Below, one piece after another: positions 16,902 to 24,818 of a stretch of 64,000 nt of DNA. Numbering within the stretch: the first letter of the stretch is position 1; each line of letters starts with the position of its first letter. The notes below the pieces were generated by a model. That model did no database searches. It worked only from the letters and a program-made list of their open reading frames with translations, and was not told where the DNA came from. The stretch is from Falsirhodobacter flavus (lineage in GTDB: Bacteria; Pseudomonadota; Alphaproteobacteria; Rhodobacterales; Rhodobacteraceae): assembly GCA_029846755.1 (NCBI GenBank), contig JARWBI010000004.1, forward strand, positions 124,001-188,000. Direction: 5' to 3'. A program made the position numbers and the translations under genes.

Positions 16902-18706
16902 TTCTTGCCCTTTTTCACCGCCACAGGTTCCGGCTTCTTGCGCTTGAACCCGTTCCGGATGTTCCCGAACAGGTCGGGCCTTTTTCCGTGGCTGGCCATG
17001 ATGATGTATTGCTGGCTGAAGGTGATGAGGTTGTTCGTGATCCAGTAGAGCACGAGGCCCGAGGCGAAGCTGCCCAGCATGAACATGAATACCCAGGGCA
17101 TCCACGCAAAGATCATCTGCTGCGCCGGATCGGTGGGCGCCGGGTTCAGCTTCTGCTGCAGCCACATCGAAATGCCCAGCAGGATCGGAAGGACGCCGAT
17201 GAATACCATCGCCATGATCGTGCCATGTTCCGGCGTGCCCCAGGGCAGCAGCCCGAACAGGTTGTAGAGCGAGGAGCTGTCAGGCGCCGAAAGGTCGTTC
17301 AGCCAGCCAAAGAAGGGGGCGTGCCGAAGCTCGATCGTGACAAGGATCACCTTGTAGAGCGAGAAGAAGATCGGGATCTGGATCAGGATCGGAAGGCAGC
17401 CCGCCGCCGGGTTCACCTTCTTTTCCTTGTAAAGCTGCATCATTTCCTTCTGCAGCTTCTGGCGGTCATCGCCGGCCCGCTCCTTCAGCGCCTCCATCTC
17501 GGGCTGAAGCTCCTTCATCCGCGCCATCGAGACGTAGGATTTATAGGCCAGCGGCAGCACAAGCGCCTTCAGCAGGAAGGTCAGCGCGATGATCGCAACG
17601 CCCATGTTGCCGATATGCGCGTTCAGCCAGTGCAGGACGGCGAAGATCGGCTTCGTCAGGAAGAAGAACCAGCCCCAGTCGATGGAATCGATGAAACCGG
17701 CGATGCCTTCGTCGTTCTGGTAATGGCGGATGGTCGCCCATTCCTTGGCACCGGCGAACACGCGCGAGGCGTTTTCGATCGTGGCTCCCGGTGCGACGGT
17801 CATCACCGGCTGGCGCGTCTCGGTGGTATAGATGTCGGCCGAGGCGACGTATTTCGCAACGGCGGTGAAGGGCTGGCCCTGTGCGGGAATCAGGGTCGTC
17901 ATCCAGTATTTGTCGGTGAAGCCGATCCAGCCGTCGACGGAGGCTTCCATCACCTCGGCATTCGCGCCTTCGCGCTGGACGACGGGCAGATCGCGCACGC
18001 CGCTGTATTTCGTCTCGGTCAGCTCGCCATCGGTGCGGCCAACGACGCCTTCATGCAGCACGAAGAAGTTCTGCAGGTCCAGCGGTTCGCCATGGCGGGC
18101 GATCATGCCATAGGGCGCAAGGCTCTGTTCGGCGCCCGAAGTATTTTCCACGCGGTCGGTGACGGTGAACATGTATTGCTCGTCCACCGCAATCGTGCGG
18201 GTAAAGACGAGGCCTGCCGGGCTGGTCCATTGCAGTACGACCGGGGTGGTGGGGGTCAGCGTCTCTCCGCCCGTCAGCGTCCATTCGGTGTTCGCGCCGG
18301 GAACGTCGTCGAAATCCAGCGATCCGGCCGGGGCCCAGCCTTGCAGCGCATAATAGGCGTTTGGCTGGCCGACGGGCGACAGAAGGCGCACATTGTCGGA
18401 CGCGTCGTCGATGGTGACGTGGTAATCCTTCAGCAGCAGATCGTCGATCCGCCCGCCCAGCATCGAGATGGAACCGCGCAGGTCCGGCGTGTCGATGGCG
18501 ACGCGCGCAGCCTCCGCCGTGGCGGCCTGTTCGGGCGCATCGGCGGTGGTCGTCGGCGCGACGGGCTGGTCCGGGGTGGCGGTGATGACGTCGGGCGACT
18601 CGGGATCGTTCGCCTGCTGCTCTGGCGGGAACAGCCAGAACCAGCCCAGCATCACCACGATGCTCAGCGCGATCGCGAGAAGCAGATTCTTGTTTTGATC
18701 TTCCAT
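16898..18706 (-). CDS. yidC: Membrane protein insertase YidC
   Basis: The 602-residue Oxa1/YidC-family insertase places proteins into the inner membrane. The order is: N-terminal anchor helix (about 6-23), Pro/Ala/Thr-rich linker, the large periplasmic P1 beta domain (about 75-370), then the conserved core of five helices (about 375-575). The core includes GCLPILIQIPIFFSLYKV, and a Lys-rich tail ends the protein. The start MEDQNKNLLLAIALS at 18706 is the family N-terminus. Here yidC is separated from its usual neighbour yidD by ttcA and an EAL gene. Confidence 0.96.
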   Translation of the reverse strand: MEDQNKNLLLAIALSIVVMLGWFWLFPPEQQANDPESPDVITATPDQPVAPTTTADAPEQAATAEAARVAIDTPDLRGSISMLGGRIDDLLLKDYHVTIDDASDNVRLLSPVGQPNAYYALQGWAPAGSLDFDDVPGANTEWTLTGGETLTPTTPVVLQWTSPAGLVFTRTIAVDEQYMFTVTDRVENTSGAEQSLAPYGMIARHGEPLDLQNFFVLHEGVVGRTDGELTETKYSGVRDLPVVQREGANAEVMEASVDGWIGFTDKYWMTTLIPAQGQPFTAVAKYVASADIYTTETRQPVMTVAPGATIENASRVFAGAKEWATIRHYQNDEGIAGFIDSIDWGWFFFLTKPIFAVLHWLNAHIGNMGVAIIALTFLLKALVLPLAYKSYVSMARMKELQPEMEALKERAGDDRQKLQKEMMQLYKEKKVNPAAGCLPILIQIPIFFSLYKVILVTIELRHAPFFGWLNDLSAPDSSSLYNLFGLLPWGTPEHGTIMAMVFIGVLPILLGISMWLQQKLNPAPTDPAQQMIFAWMPWVFMFMLGSFASGLVLYWITNNLITFSQQYIIMASHGKRPDLFGNIRNGFKRKKPEPVAVKKGKK

Positions 18707-18804
18707 TGGCGACCGCCACCTTTTCCAGTCCAAGGTCAGTGGCGGTTCAACAGAAGGGGGGGCGAAAGGTCAAGCGATTTTCCCCCTGCCGGGTGCCCGT
18801 GGCA

Positions 18805-20316
18805 TCAAAGCTGCGTGGGAATTTCCATCGGAAGGAGCCTTGCGCGGTGGTTGGCGATCCAGGCCAGCGTGTCTTCGAACGGCATGGGGCGCGCGATGCC
18901 GAAGCCCTGCACATGGCCGCAGCCCAGCCGCGCCAGCATCGCCTGCTCGCCCTCGCCCTCCACCCCTTCGGCAAGGGTGCCAAGGCCAAGCCGTTCTGCC
19001 AGCGACAGGATGGCGGCGACGATGCGCTGCTGTTCGCGATCCTCGTCCACGCGCGACACGAAGCTGCGGTCGATCTTCAGCCGGCGCACGGCGAAACGGC
19101 GGATATTGGTGATCGAGGCGTGGCCGGTGCCGAAATCGTCCAGGTCGATGCCGCAGCCCATCCGCGACAGTTCCGAAATGTTGCGCACGATCAGATCGTT
19201 GTCGGTATGGGCGACGACCGTTTCCAGCACCTCCACCGACAGGCGTTCGGGTTCCAGATCGTGACGGTCCAGCTCCCACCGCAGCTTGTCGGTCAGGGCC
19301 GGGTTGCGCAGTTCGGCGGCCGAGAAGTTGACAGCCACCGTCGGCACCGCCATCCCCGCCGCATCCCATTTCTTCAGCGCGGCAAGGCTTTGCGCCAGCA
19401 TCACCTCGCCCAGCCTTTCAGTCAGGCCGGCAGCATCCAGCGCGGGCAGGAATTCGGCGGGCGGCACGATGCCGCGGGTCGGGTGATACCAGCGGGCCAG
19501 CGCCTCGAACCCCGTGACGGAGCCGGTTTCGGTGCAGACCTGCGGCTGGAAATGAGCGCGGATCTGGCCGCTGTCCAAGGCATGTTCCAAAGCCTCGCGC
19601 AGCGAATCCCGGTCAAGGCGGGTGCGTGCGATTTCTGTCGAATAGGCGCGGATGGCGCCGGGGCCGTGGCGAAGCGCATCGTCGGCGGCCACCTGCGCCG
19701 CATCCAGCAGCGATGCCGCATCCCGGCTCGGCGCGCGGTCCAACGGGCAGAAGCCGATCGAACAGGACAGATGTATCCGCGCCGACTGCAATTCGAAGGG
19801 CGGCGCAAAGGCCGCCTGAAGCCGCGCCGCAAGCTGGATCAGCGATTCGACGTCCAGGCGCCGCACCGGGGCCAGCGCCACTGCAAAGCCGCCGCCTTCC
19901 AGTCGCGCTACCACATCCTCGTATCGCAGGGCGCGGCACAGACGTTCTGCGGCGCGGGCAAGGATCTCGGTCTGGGCGGCGCGGCCGTGCTGTTCGACCA
20001 GTTCCGCCGCGTCGTCGATCTGCACGACAAGGCAGGCCGTCGCACGTGCGCCGCCTTCGGACAGGGCCGCGTCCAATGCGCGGAGAACCTGCGGGCGAGG
20101 CGCGATCTGGGATATGTCGTCCACCGTCACGCCGCCGCGTTCGTGGCGCAGCAGCATCAGCGCGAAGATTAGCACCGGCTGCCCGATGGCAAGCGCGATC
20201 AACGCCCGTTCCCCGCCCAGCCAGAATGCGGCAAGCATGAACAGGGGCTGGACGGCCAGCACCTCCGGGCGCCGCAGCAGCGCGCGCAGTGCCCCCGGTC
20301 GCATCTCCAACCCCAT
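18805..20316 (-). CDS. EAL-domain c-di-GMP phosphodiesterase with degenerate GGDEF
   Basis: The 503-residue protein has one or two N-terminal membrane segments (about 18-57), a GGDEF-like domain (about 70-235) and an EAL domain (about 245-495). The GGDEF active-site motif is replaced by EGGGF, so cyclase activity is unlikely. The EAL side keeps FEALARW, NFSAAEL, the DDFGTGHAS loop, KIDRSFV and AEGVE, so c-di-GMP hydrolysis is likely. The degenerate domain may bind GTP as a regulator, which is an inference. It sits between ttcA and yidC on the same strand, with about 98 bp to yidC. Confidence 0.88.
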   Translation of the reverse strand: MGLEMRPGALRALLRRPEVLAVQPLFMLAAFWLGGERALIALAIGQPVLIFALMLLRHERGGVTVDDISQIAPRPQVLRALDAALSEGGARATACLVVQIDDAAELVEQHGRAAQTEILARAAERLCRALRYEDVVARLEGGGFAVALAPVRRLDVESLIQLAARLQAAFAPPFELQSARIHLSCSIGFCPLDRAPSRDAASLLDAAQVAADDALRHGPGAIRAYSTEIARTRLDRDSLREALEHALDSGQIRAHFQPQVCTETGSVTGFEALARWYHPTRGIVPPAEFLPALDAAGLTERLGEVMLAQSLAALKKWDAAGMAVPTVAVNFSAAELRNPALTDKLRWELDRHDLEPERLSVEVLETVVAHTDNDLIVRNISELSRMGCGIDLDDFGTGHASITNIRRFAVRRLKIDRSFVSRVDEDREQQRIVAAILSLAERLGLGTLAEGVEGEGEQAMLARLGCGHVQGFGIARPMPFEDTLAWIANHRARLLPMEIPTQL

Positions 20317-20371
20317 CGCATCACCCTTTTGCCTGTTGCCGCGAAGCTAGGCGTCAGGGCTGAGCCGGAAG

Positions 20372-21247
20372 TTAATTTTCCCCTTTGAGTTGCGGAGGAT
20401 TTTCCGCAAATCCTTCTGGTTTCGCCCCGGCCATCAGCCCCGCGAAATCGAACAACGACGGGTCCAGAAGATGCGATGGTCGCGCATTCATCAGCGAGCG
20501 GAACATCACCTGACGGCGGCCCGGCGATCGCGCCTCCCACCCGTCAAGCAGTTGTTTCACTTGCTGTCTCTGCAACCCCTCCTGCGATCCACACAGATCG
20601 CAGGGGATGATGGGATAGTTCATCGCAGTCGCAAATTTCTCGCAATCGGCCTCGGCCACGAAGGCCAGCGGGCGATAGACGAACAGATCGCCATCCTCGT
20701 TCAGAAGCTTCGGCGGCATGGTCGCAAGGCGCCCGCCGTGGAACAGGTTCATGAAGAACGTCTCGAGGATGTCGTCGCGGTGATGGCCCAGAACGACAGC
20801 CGAACAGCCTTCCTCGCGCGCGATTCGGTAAAGGTTGCCCCGCCGCAGGCGCGAGCAGAGCGCACACATCGTTCGGCCCTGCGGCACCTTGTCGACCACG
20901 ATGGAATAGGTGTCCTGAAATTCGATCCGGTGGGGCACGCCCATCTTCTTCAGGAATTCCGGCAGCACGGTCGCGGGAAAGTTCGGCTGACCCTGATCCA
21001 GATTGCAGGCGAGGATGTCCACCGGCAGCAGGCCGCGCCATTGCAGCTCGGTCAGAACCGCCAGCAAAGTATAGCTGTCCTTGCCGCCCGACAGGCAGAC
21101 CAGCCAGCGGTCGCCGCGCCGGATCATGCCATAGGTCTCCATTGCCTCGCGCACCTCGCGCACCAGCCGTTTCCGCAGTTTCTTGAACTCGGTCGTGGCG
21201 GGGGCGCCGTGGAACAGCGGGTGGATGTCGTCAGCGTCGTCCAGCAT
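20372..21247 (-). CDS. ttcA: tRNA 2-thiocytidine(32) synthetase TtcA
   Basis: The 291-residue PP-loop ATPase adds sulfur to cytidine 32 of tRNAs. The SGGKDS P-loop is at 53-58. Cluster and sulfur-handling cysteines are Cys128 and Cys131 (CALC) and Cys216 and Cys219 (CDLC). [15 protein letters not shown] is also conserved. The start [12 protein letters not shown] at 21247 lies inside the end of yidD, giving a 17-bp overlap, so the genes are cotranscribed. One of its substrates could be the tRNA-Arg about 2.4 kb away, since TtcA acts on some tRNA-Arg species; this is a general-knowledge remark only. Confidence 0.93.
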   Translation of the reverse strand: MLDDADDIHPLFHGAPATTEFKKLRKRLVREVREAMETYGMIRRGDRWLVCLSGGKDSYTLLAVLTELQWRGLLPVDILACNLDQGQPNFPATVLPEFLKKMGVPHRIEFQDTYSIVVDKVPQGRTMCALCSRLRRGNLYRIAREEGCSAVVLGHHRDDILETFFMNLFHGGRLATMPPKLLNEDGDLFVYRPLAFVAEADCEKFATAMNYPIIPCDLCGSQEGLQRQQVKQLLDGWEARSPGRRQVMFRSLMNARPSHLLDPSLFDFAGLMAGAKPEGFAENPPQLKGEN

Positions 21248-21479
21248 GCGAATGGTCCTTTTCCGGCACCGGATCATAACCCGAGCCGCCCCATGGGTGG
21301 CAACGGCAAAGCCTGCGCCCGGTCAGCCAGCCGCCGCGGATCGCGCCGTGACGTTCAAGCGCCTCGAGCGCATAGATCGAGCAGGTCGGCTGGAACCGGC
21401 AGCCATGGCCGACCCAGGGCGACAGCAGCAGCCGATAGGCACGGACGGGCAAGGCGACCAGATGCGCCAGCGGCGTCAT
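21231..21479 (-). CDS. yidD: Membrane protein insertion efficiency factor YidD
   Basis: The 82-residue small protein has the YidD core: [20 protein letters not shown], then [14 protein letters not shown], a GG-W-x-x-R-L-x-R-C-x-P-W segment and a GYDPVP ending. YidD assists YidC-dependent insertion and binds the membrane by an amphipathic helix. The start at 21479 overlaps the rnpA stop (ATGA), and its 3' end overlaps ttcA. The conserved order rpmH-rnpA-yidD is kept. Confidence 0.94.
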   Translation of the reverse strand: MTPLAHLVALPVRAYRLLLSPWVGHGCRFQPTCSIYALEALERHGAIRGGWLTGRRLCRCHPWGGSGYDPVPEKDHSHAGRR

Positions 21480-21847
21480 TCGTGGATCTTGCGAATCGCG
21501 CGGCGCAGGTCTTCCAGCAGCAGGGCGAAGTCCCGTTCTGCCGTGGCACCGGGCTTGCCTACCAGAACATAGTCCCAACCCGAACGCCCGATGCCCGGAA
21601 GCACCAGCCGCGCCACTTCACGCAGACGTCGCTTCGCGCGGTTGCGCGCCACGGCGTTGCCCAGTTTCTTGGAACAGGTATAGCCGATGCGGATGCCCTC
21701 GCCGCCACGCTCGCGCGCTTGCAGCAGAAATCCGGGCGCGCCCTGCCGACGTGCCTGTGCAGCCCGCAAGAAATCCGCGCGCTGTGTCAGCATGGTCAGC
21801 GGATATGACAAAACCGCCGGGGTTTCAGATTCCGGCGGCATCATCAT
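21476..21847 (-). CDS. rnpA: Ribonuclease P protein component
   Basis: The 123-residue basic protein is the protein subunit of RNase P, which matures tRNA 5' ends with the RNA subunit. The signature [21 protein letters not shown] is present as overlapping shorter blocks around residues 60-80, and [11 protein letters not shown] is the usual N-terminal motif. Three ATG codons in a row (MMM) open the frame, so the exact start is ambiguous by up to two codons. It lies 18 bp after rpmH and overlaps yidD by 4 bp. Confidence 0.93.
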   Translation of the reverse strand: MMMPPESETPAVLSYPLTMLTQRADFLRAAQARRQGAPGFLLQARERGGEGIRIGYTCSKKLGNAVARNRAKRRLREVARLVLPGIGRSGWDYVLVGKPGATAERDFALLLEDLRRAIRKIHE

Positions 21848-21865
21848 AACGCGGTCCAGAAGCGA

Positions 21866-22000
21866 TCAGGCCGAAAGCTTCTTGCGGCCTTTGGCGCGGC
21901 GGGCTGCCAGCACGAGACGGCCGCCTTTAGTTGCCATACGGGCGCGGAACCCGTGGCGACGGGCGCGGACCAGGTTCGACGGTTGAAAAGTGCGCTTCAT
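21866..22000 (-). CDS. rpmH: 50S ribosomal protein L34
   Basis: The 44-residue very basic protein begins [18 protein letters not shown] and ends GRKKLSA, which is the complete L34. It is the first gene of the minus-strand rpmH-rnpA-yidD chain. A good sigma-70-type promoter lies about 70-100 bp upstream. A Shine-Dalgarno-like GGAGTTTCGCG precedes the ATG. Confidence 0.97.
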   Translation of the reverse strand: MKRTFQPSNLVRARRHGFRARMATKGGRLVLAARRAKGRKKLSA

Positions 22001-22070
22001 CGCGAAACTCCATCAGACGGGTGGCCCGAAACCGACAGGGATTCGAAAGGGCCTCTTGTTCGAAGCCCGC

Positions 22071-22099
22071 TCAATAGGGATGCCTTGGGCCCAAGTCAA
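22071..22099 (-). promoter_or_regulatory. Predicted sigma-70 promoter for rpmH
   Basis: On the minus strand, TTGACT (22099-22094) and TATTGA (22076-22071) are separated by exactly 17 bp. The expected transcript starts near 22064 and leaves a leader of about 64 nt before the rpmH ATG. The element also lies within the upstream region of the divergent kinase gene. Confidence 0.7.
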
Positions 22100-22190
22100 C
22101 CGCAAAACCCCGCCGCCCGTTGCGATGCGCGTGCCGAAGCCTATGTTTTTCCGGCGCGTCTTGCTATCCCTTCATGACGCGGAACGGGGA

Positions 22191-23606
22191 ATGGACGTGA
22201 AGATCGGTCGGACAGGCTTTTTCGGCTCGCTTTCAGGGCGGTTCCTGATTCTGACCATCGCCTTCGTGCTGCTGGCCGAGGTGCTGATCTTCGTCCCCTC
22301 CATCGCACGGTTCCGCGAGGGATATATGCAGCTTCGGCTGGAAAAGGCGCAGATCGCGTCTTTGTCGCTTCTGACGACCGACGAAAATCTGTCGCCGGAG
22401 CTGGAGGCCGAGCTTCTGGCCAACGCCGGCGTCTATAACGTCGTGCTGCGCCGGGACGAGATCCGGCAGCTTGTCCTGTCATCGCCGATCCCCGAGCCGA
22501 TCTACGAGACCTTCGATCTGCGCACCATCGGCCATGCGGGCCTGATCCGCGATGCGCTGGAACTGCTGGCAGACCGCCCGAATCGCATTGTGCGCGTGAT
22601 CGGCAGCCCCGTTGAACAGGGCGGCACGCTGATCGAGGTGGCGATGGACACCAAGCCCCTGCGACAGGCGATGCTGGATTACAGCCGCCGGATCATCGGC
22701 ATCTCGGCCGTGATCTCGATCCTGACGGCGGCGATCCTGTTCATCGCGGTGCGCAAGATGATGGTGCTGCCGATCCGGCGCGTGGTCCATCACATGACCG
22801 TCTATGCCGAAGCGCCCGAGGATGCCCGCCGCATGATCGAGCCGACCGCCGATGTGCACGAGCTGCGCGAGGCGGAGGAGGCGCTGAAGTCGATGCAGAC
22901 GCAGCTGACCTCGGCCCTGCGGCAGAAGGAGCGTCTGGCCCAGCTTGGCGGCGCGGTCGCCAAGATCAGCCACGATCTGCGCAACATCCTGACCTCGGCC
23001 CAGCTGTTCGCGGACCGGATCGGCAACAGCGCCGATCCGGTGGTGGCCCGCGCGGCTCCCAAGCTGGTGAACTCGATCACCCGCGCCGTATCCTTGTGCG
23101 AAACCACGCTGGCCTTCGGCAAGGCCGAGGAGCCGCCCCCCTCGCTGACCCGGTTCTCGCTGCGGATGCTGGTGGACGAGGTGCTGGAGGCCGAATTCCC
23201 CGAGGAAGGCCCCGTCGCCCCGGTTCTGGACGTGCCCGCTGGCGTCATGGTGCGTGCGGACCGCGAGCAGATCTACCGGGTTCTGTCGAATCTCGTTCGC
23301 AACGCCAAGCAGGCCATCGACGCGACTGCCGCCCCCGGAAGCGTAGAGATCGCAGGCGGTGAGGCGGACGTCGAATGGTGGATTCGCGTCGGCGATACCG
23401 GCCCCGGCCTGCCTCCCAAGGCCCGCGAGCATCTGTTCACCGCGTTCCAGGGCGGGGCGCGCAAGGGCGGCTCCGGCCTCGGGCTTGCCATCGCGTCCGA
23501 ACTGGTGCGCGGCCATGGAGGCAAACTGGAATTGCTCCAGACCGGCGAGACGGGGACCGAGTTCCTGATACGCCTGCCCAAAGCCGAAGGGCTGGCCGAG
23601 TTGTGA
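22191..23606 (+). CDS. Membrane sensor histidine kinase (orphan)
   Basis: The 471-residue kinase has a first membrane helix at about 17-36, a periplasmic domain of about 130 residues, and a second helix at about 168-188. A HAMP-like linker follows, then the H-box AKISHDLRNILTSAQ with His261. The HATPase domain has the N-box NLVRNAKQAID, G1 GDTGPGLP and G2 GSGLGLAI. An ATG at 22191 with GGAACGGGGA upstream was chosen. The frame is open further upstream, but that part overlaps the rpmH promoter. No response regulator gene lies nearby, so the partner and signal are unknown. Confidence 0.88.
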   Translation: MDVKIGRTGFFGSLSGRFLILTIAFVLLAEVLIFVPSIARFREGYMQLRLEKAQIASLSLLTTDENLSPELEAELLANAGVYNVVLRRDEIRQLVLSSPIPEPIYETFDLRTIGHAGLIRDALELLADRPNRIVRVIGSPVEQGGTLIEVAMDTKPLRQAMLDYSRRIIGISAVISILTAAILFIAVRKMMVLPIRRVVHHMTVYAEAPEDARRMIEPTADVHELREAEEALKSMQTQLTSALRQKERLAQLGGAVAKISHDLRNILTSAQLFADRIGNSADPVVARAAPKLVNSITRAVSLCETTLAFGKAEEPPPSLTRFSLRMLVDEVLEAEFPEEGPVAPVLDVPAGVMVRADREQIYRVLSNLVRNAKQAIDATAAPGSVEIAGGEADVEWWIRVGDTGPGLPPKAREHLFTAFQGGARKGGSGLGLAIASELVRGHGGKLELLQTGETGTEFLIRLPKAEGLAEL

Positions 23607-23636
23607 AGGTTTTTTCACGAGATACACTTTTTGCCC

Positions 23637-23665
23637 TTGCGGCCCCCCGGCCACATCGGTAAATC
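23637..23665 (+). promoter_or_regulatory. Possible promoter of tRNA-Arg
   Basis: TTGCGG (23637-23642) and TAAATC (23660-23665) have a 17-bp spacer, placing transcription a few bases before the mature tRNA 5' end at 23676. The boxes match the consensus only moderately. Confidence 0.4.
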
Positions 23666-23675
23666 CCCCCTCAAC

Positions 23676-23752
23676 GGACCCGTAGCTCAGCTGGATAGAG
23701 CATCAGACTACGAATCTGAGGGTCGGGCGTTCGAATCGCTCCGGGTCCGCCA
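23676..23752 (+). tRNA. tRNA-Arg (anticodon ACG)
   Basis: The 77-nt cloverleaf includes an encoded CCA. The acceptor stem GGACCCG/CGGGTCC has 7 perfect pairs. The D arm contains AGCTCAGCTGGATAGAG. The anticodon stem TCAGA/TCTGA encloses loop CTACGAA, with anticodon ACG at 23710-23712, and the T loop is GTTCGAATC. The wobble A should be edited to inosine by TadA to read CGU, CGC and CGA. The decayed accessory DNA begins directly downstream, a common situation beside tRNA genes. Confidence 0.96.
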
Positions 23753-24039
23753 TCAGAACTTTTTGTCATTTATTACTGATTTCTGACCCAAGGGCAGATT
23801 TCTAGCCCATTCCGACAATTCAGCTCGCGCCTTCAAATCCGCCAAGTGGCAAAGCTATCCGAGCTTTTCACTTTTTATGACCTCATGTCATCCGAAGGGC
23901 AAAGCAGGGTGGGCGCAGCCTGACCTGCGGCCCGATGGTGGTCTGACAGATGGGGCCGGAGCGGCGAAATTGGGAGGAACCGGATTTCTCCGTGAAGGCT
24001 GACGCGCAGCGGCACCAGAGCCCGTGTGCCAGACCGCCG
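23753..24039. other. Non-coding, decayed stretch after tRNA-Arg
   Basis: No convincing gene is seen. The first 130 bases are AT-richer than the chromosome around them and contain a T-run (AACTTTTTG) that may end the tRNA transcript. From about 23885 the minus strand may continue the transposase relic described next, but homology is no longer readable by eye. No direct repeat of the tRNA 3' end was recognised. Confidence 0.5.
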
Positions 24040-24395
24040 CAGAAGATGAACTTCCCCCGGACCTCGTTGCAGCACCGAAGGCGGCATTTTCGAGTATGTC
24101 CAGATACTCGCGGACGGCGCGCGGCGCGGTCTCCTGAATGATCTGCTCCCCTGCCAGCGCTCCTGCGATATGGATACAGCTTCTTGGGTCTTCGCGGATC
24201 AGGCTGGCATCCGTGCAAAGTCGCGGCCGCCGACCAACTCCTCGGCGATACAACGGCGCGCGCTCGTCGCAAAGACTTGGCGCATCAGGTCGCGGTCGCG
24301 TAAGCGGCCGCAGAAAGCGGAAATGTCCGCCCACCATGCTCAGATCAAGCCGATAGAACCACCGATAAGCCAGGTTCAGGCGGGCATCCTGCCCG
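24040..24395 (-). pseudogene. Relic of an IS1182-type transposase
   Basis: Reading the minus strand across frames recovers ARLNLAYRWFYRLDL, then in another frame GRLRDRDLMRQVFATS and RRCIAEELVGGRDFA. DASLIREDP follows, then PRAVREYLDILENAAFGAAT. These are consecutive blocks of the N-terminal half of IS1182-family (DUF772) transposases. At least three frame changes and an in-frame stop break the gene, a spacer is deleted after the first block, and the catalytic C-terminal half is missing. It abuts the aconitase fragment on the other strand. No terminal inverted repeats were identified. Confidence 0.75.
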
Positions 24396-24454
24396 GACCG
24401 ACCGTCGTGCGATGGCCGTCTGCTCCTCTGACACGCGGCGGACTTGTATCGCCG

Positions 24455-24818
24455 CAGCGATAACCCCGGTCGCGGGCGAGCATAGCGGCATTGGCTCGTC
24501 GCGCGACTGGGCGGCGAAGGGGGGCGGCCCTGCTGGGGCAAGGGCCGTGCTTGCGCTCGACCGTGATCGGATGGGGGTGTGCCGCTGCGTATGGTGTCGG
24601 CGATGCCTAAGGCATTGGCGCTGGGCGTCGACGACAGGACCCTCGTGGACGTCGACCCTCTCTTTGCGTGCCGAGGTGGAGGTGATGGTCCGCCGCGCCT
24701 CCGGCGAGACCTTTCGCGTCGATTGCGTCGCTGCGATCGGAATGGCGCTGGAGGTGGAGACGCTGCGGCACGGGGGATCATGCCGCTAATCCCGCAAAGG
24801 GCGGCCGCGCGGCCCTAG
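24455..24818 (+). pseudogene. Truncated, frameshifted 3' end of an aconitate hydratase gene
   Basis: The plus strand encodes the last 120 or so codons of an AcnA-type aconitase in pieces. GIGSSRDWAAKG is the diagnostic swivel-domain block. The next pieces are ARAVLA, VPLRM...ALGVDDRTLVDVD in a second frame, and LRAEVEVMVRRASGETFRVDC back in the first. ALEVETLRHGG then shifts at a run of five G to IMPLI...QRAA and a TAG stop. The 5' three-quarters of the gene is absent. Its stop overlaps the stop of the convergent ABC ATPase gene. A functional aconitase is presumably encoded elsewhere. Confidence 0.75.

Noticed and set aside
23888-24781. An intact 297-residue minus-strand gene
   Set aside because: Its translation switches between real transposase blocks and nonsense, and its last third lies opposite the aconitase fragment; it is a fortuitous open frame across relics.
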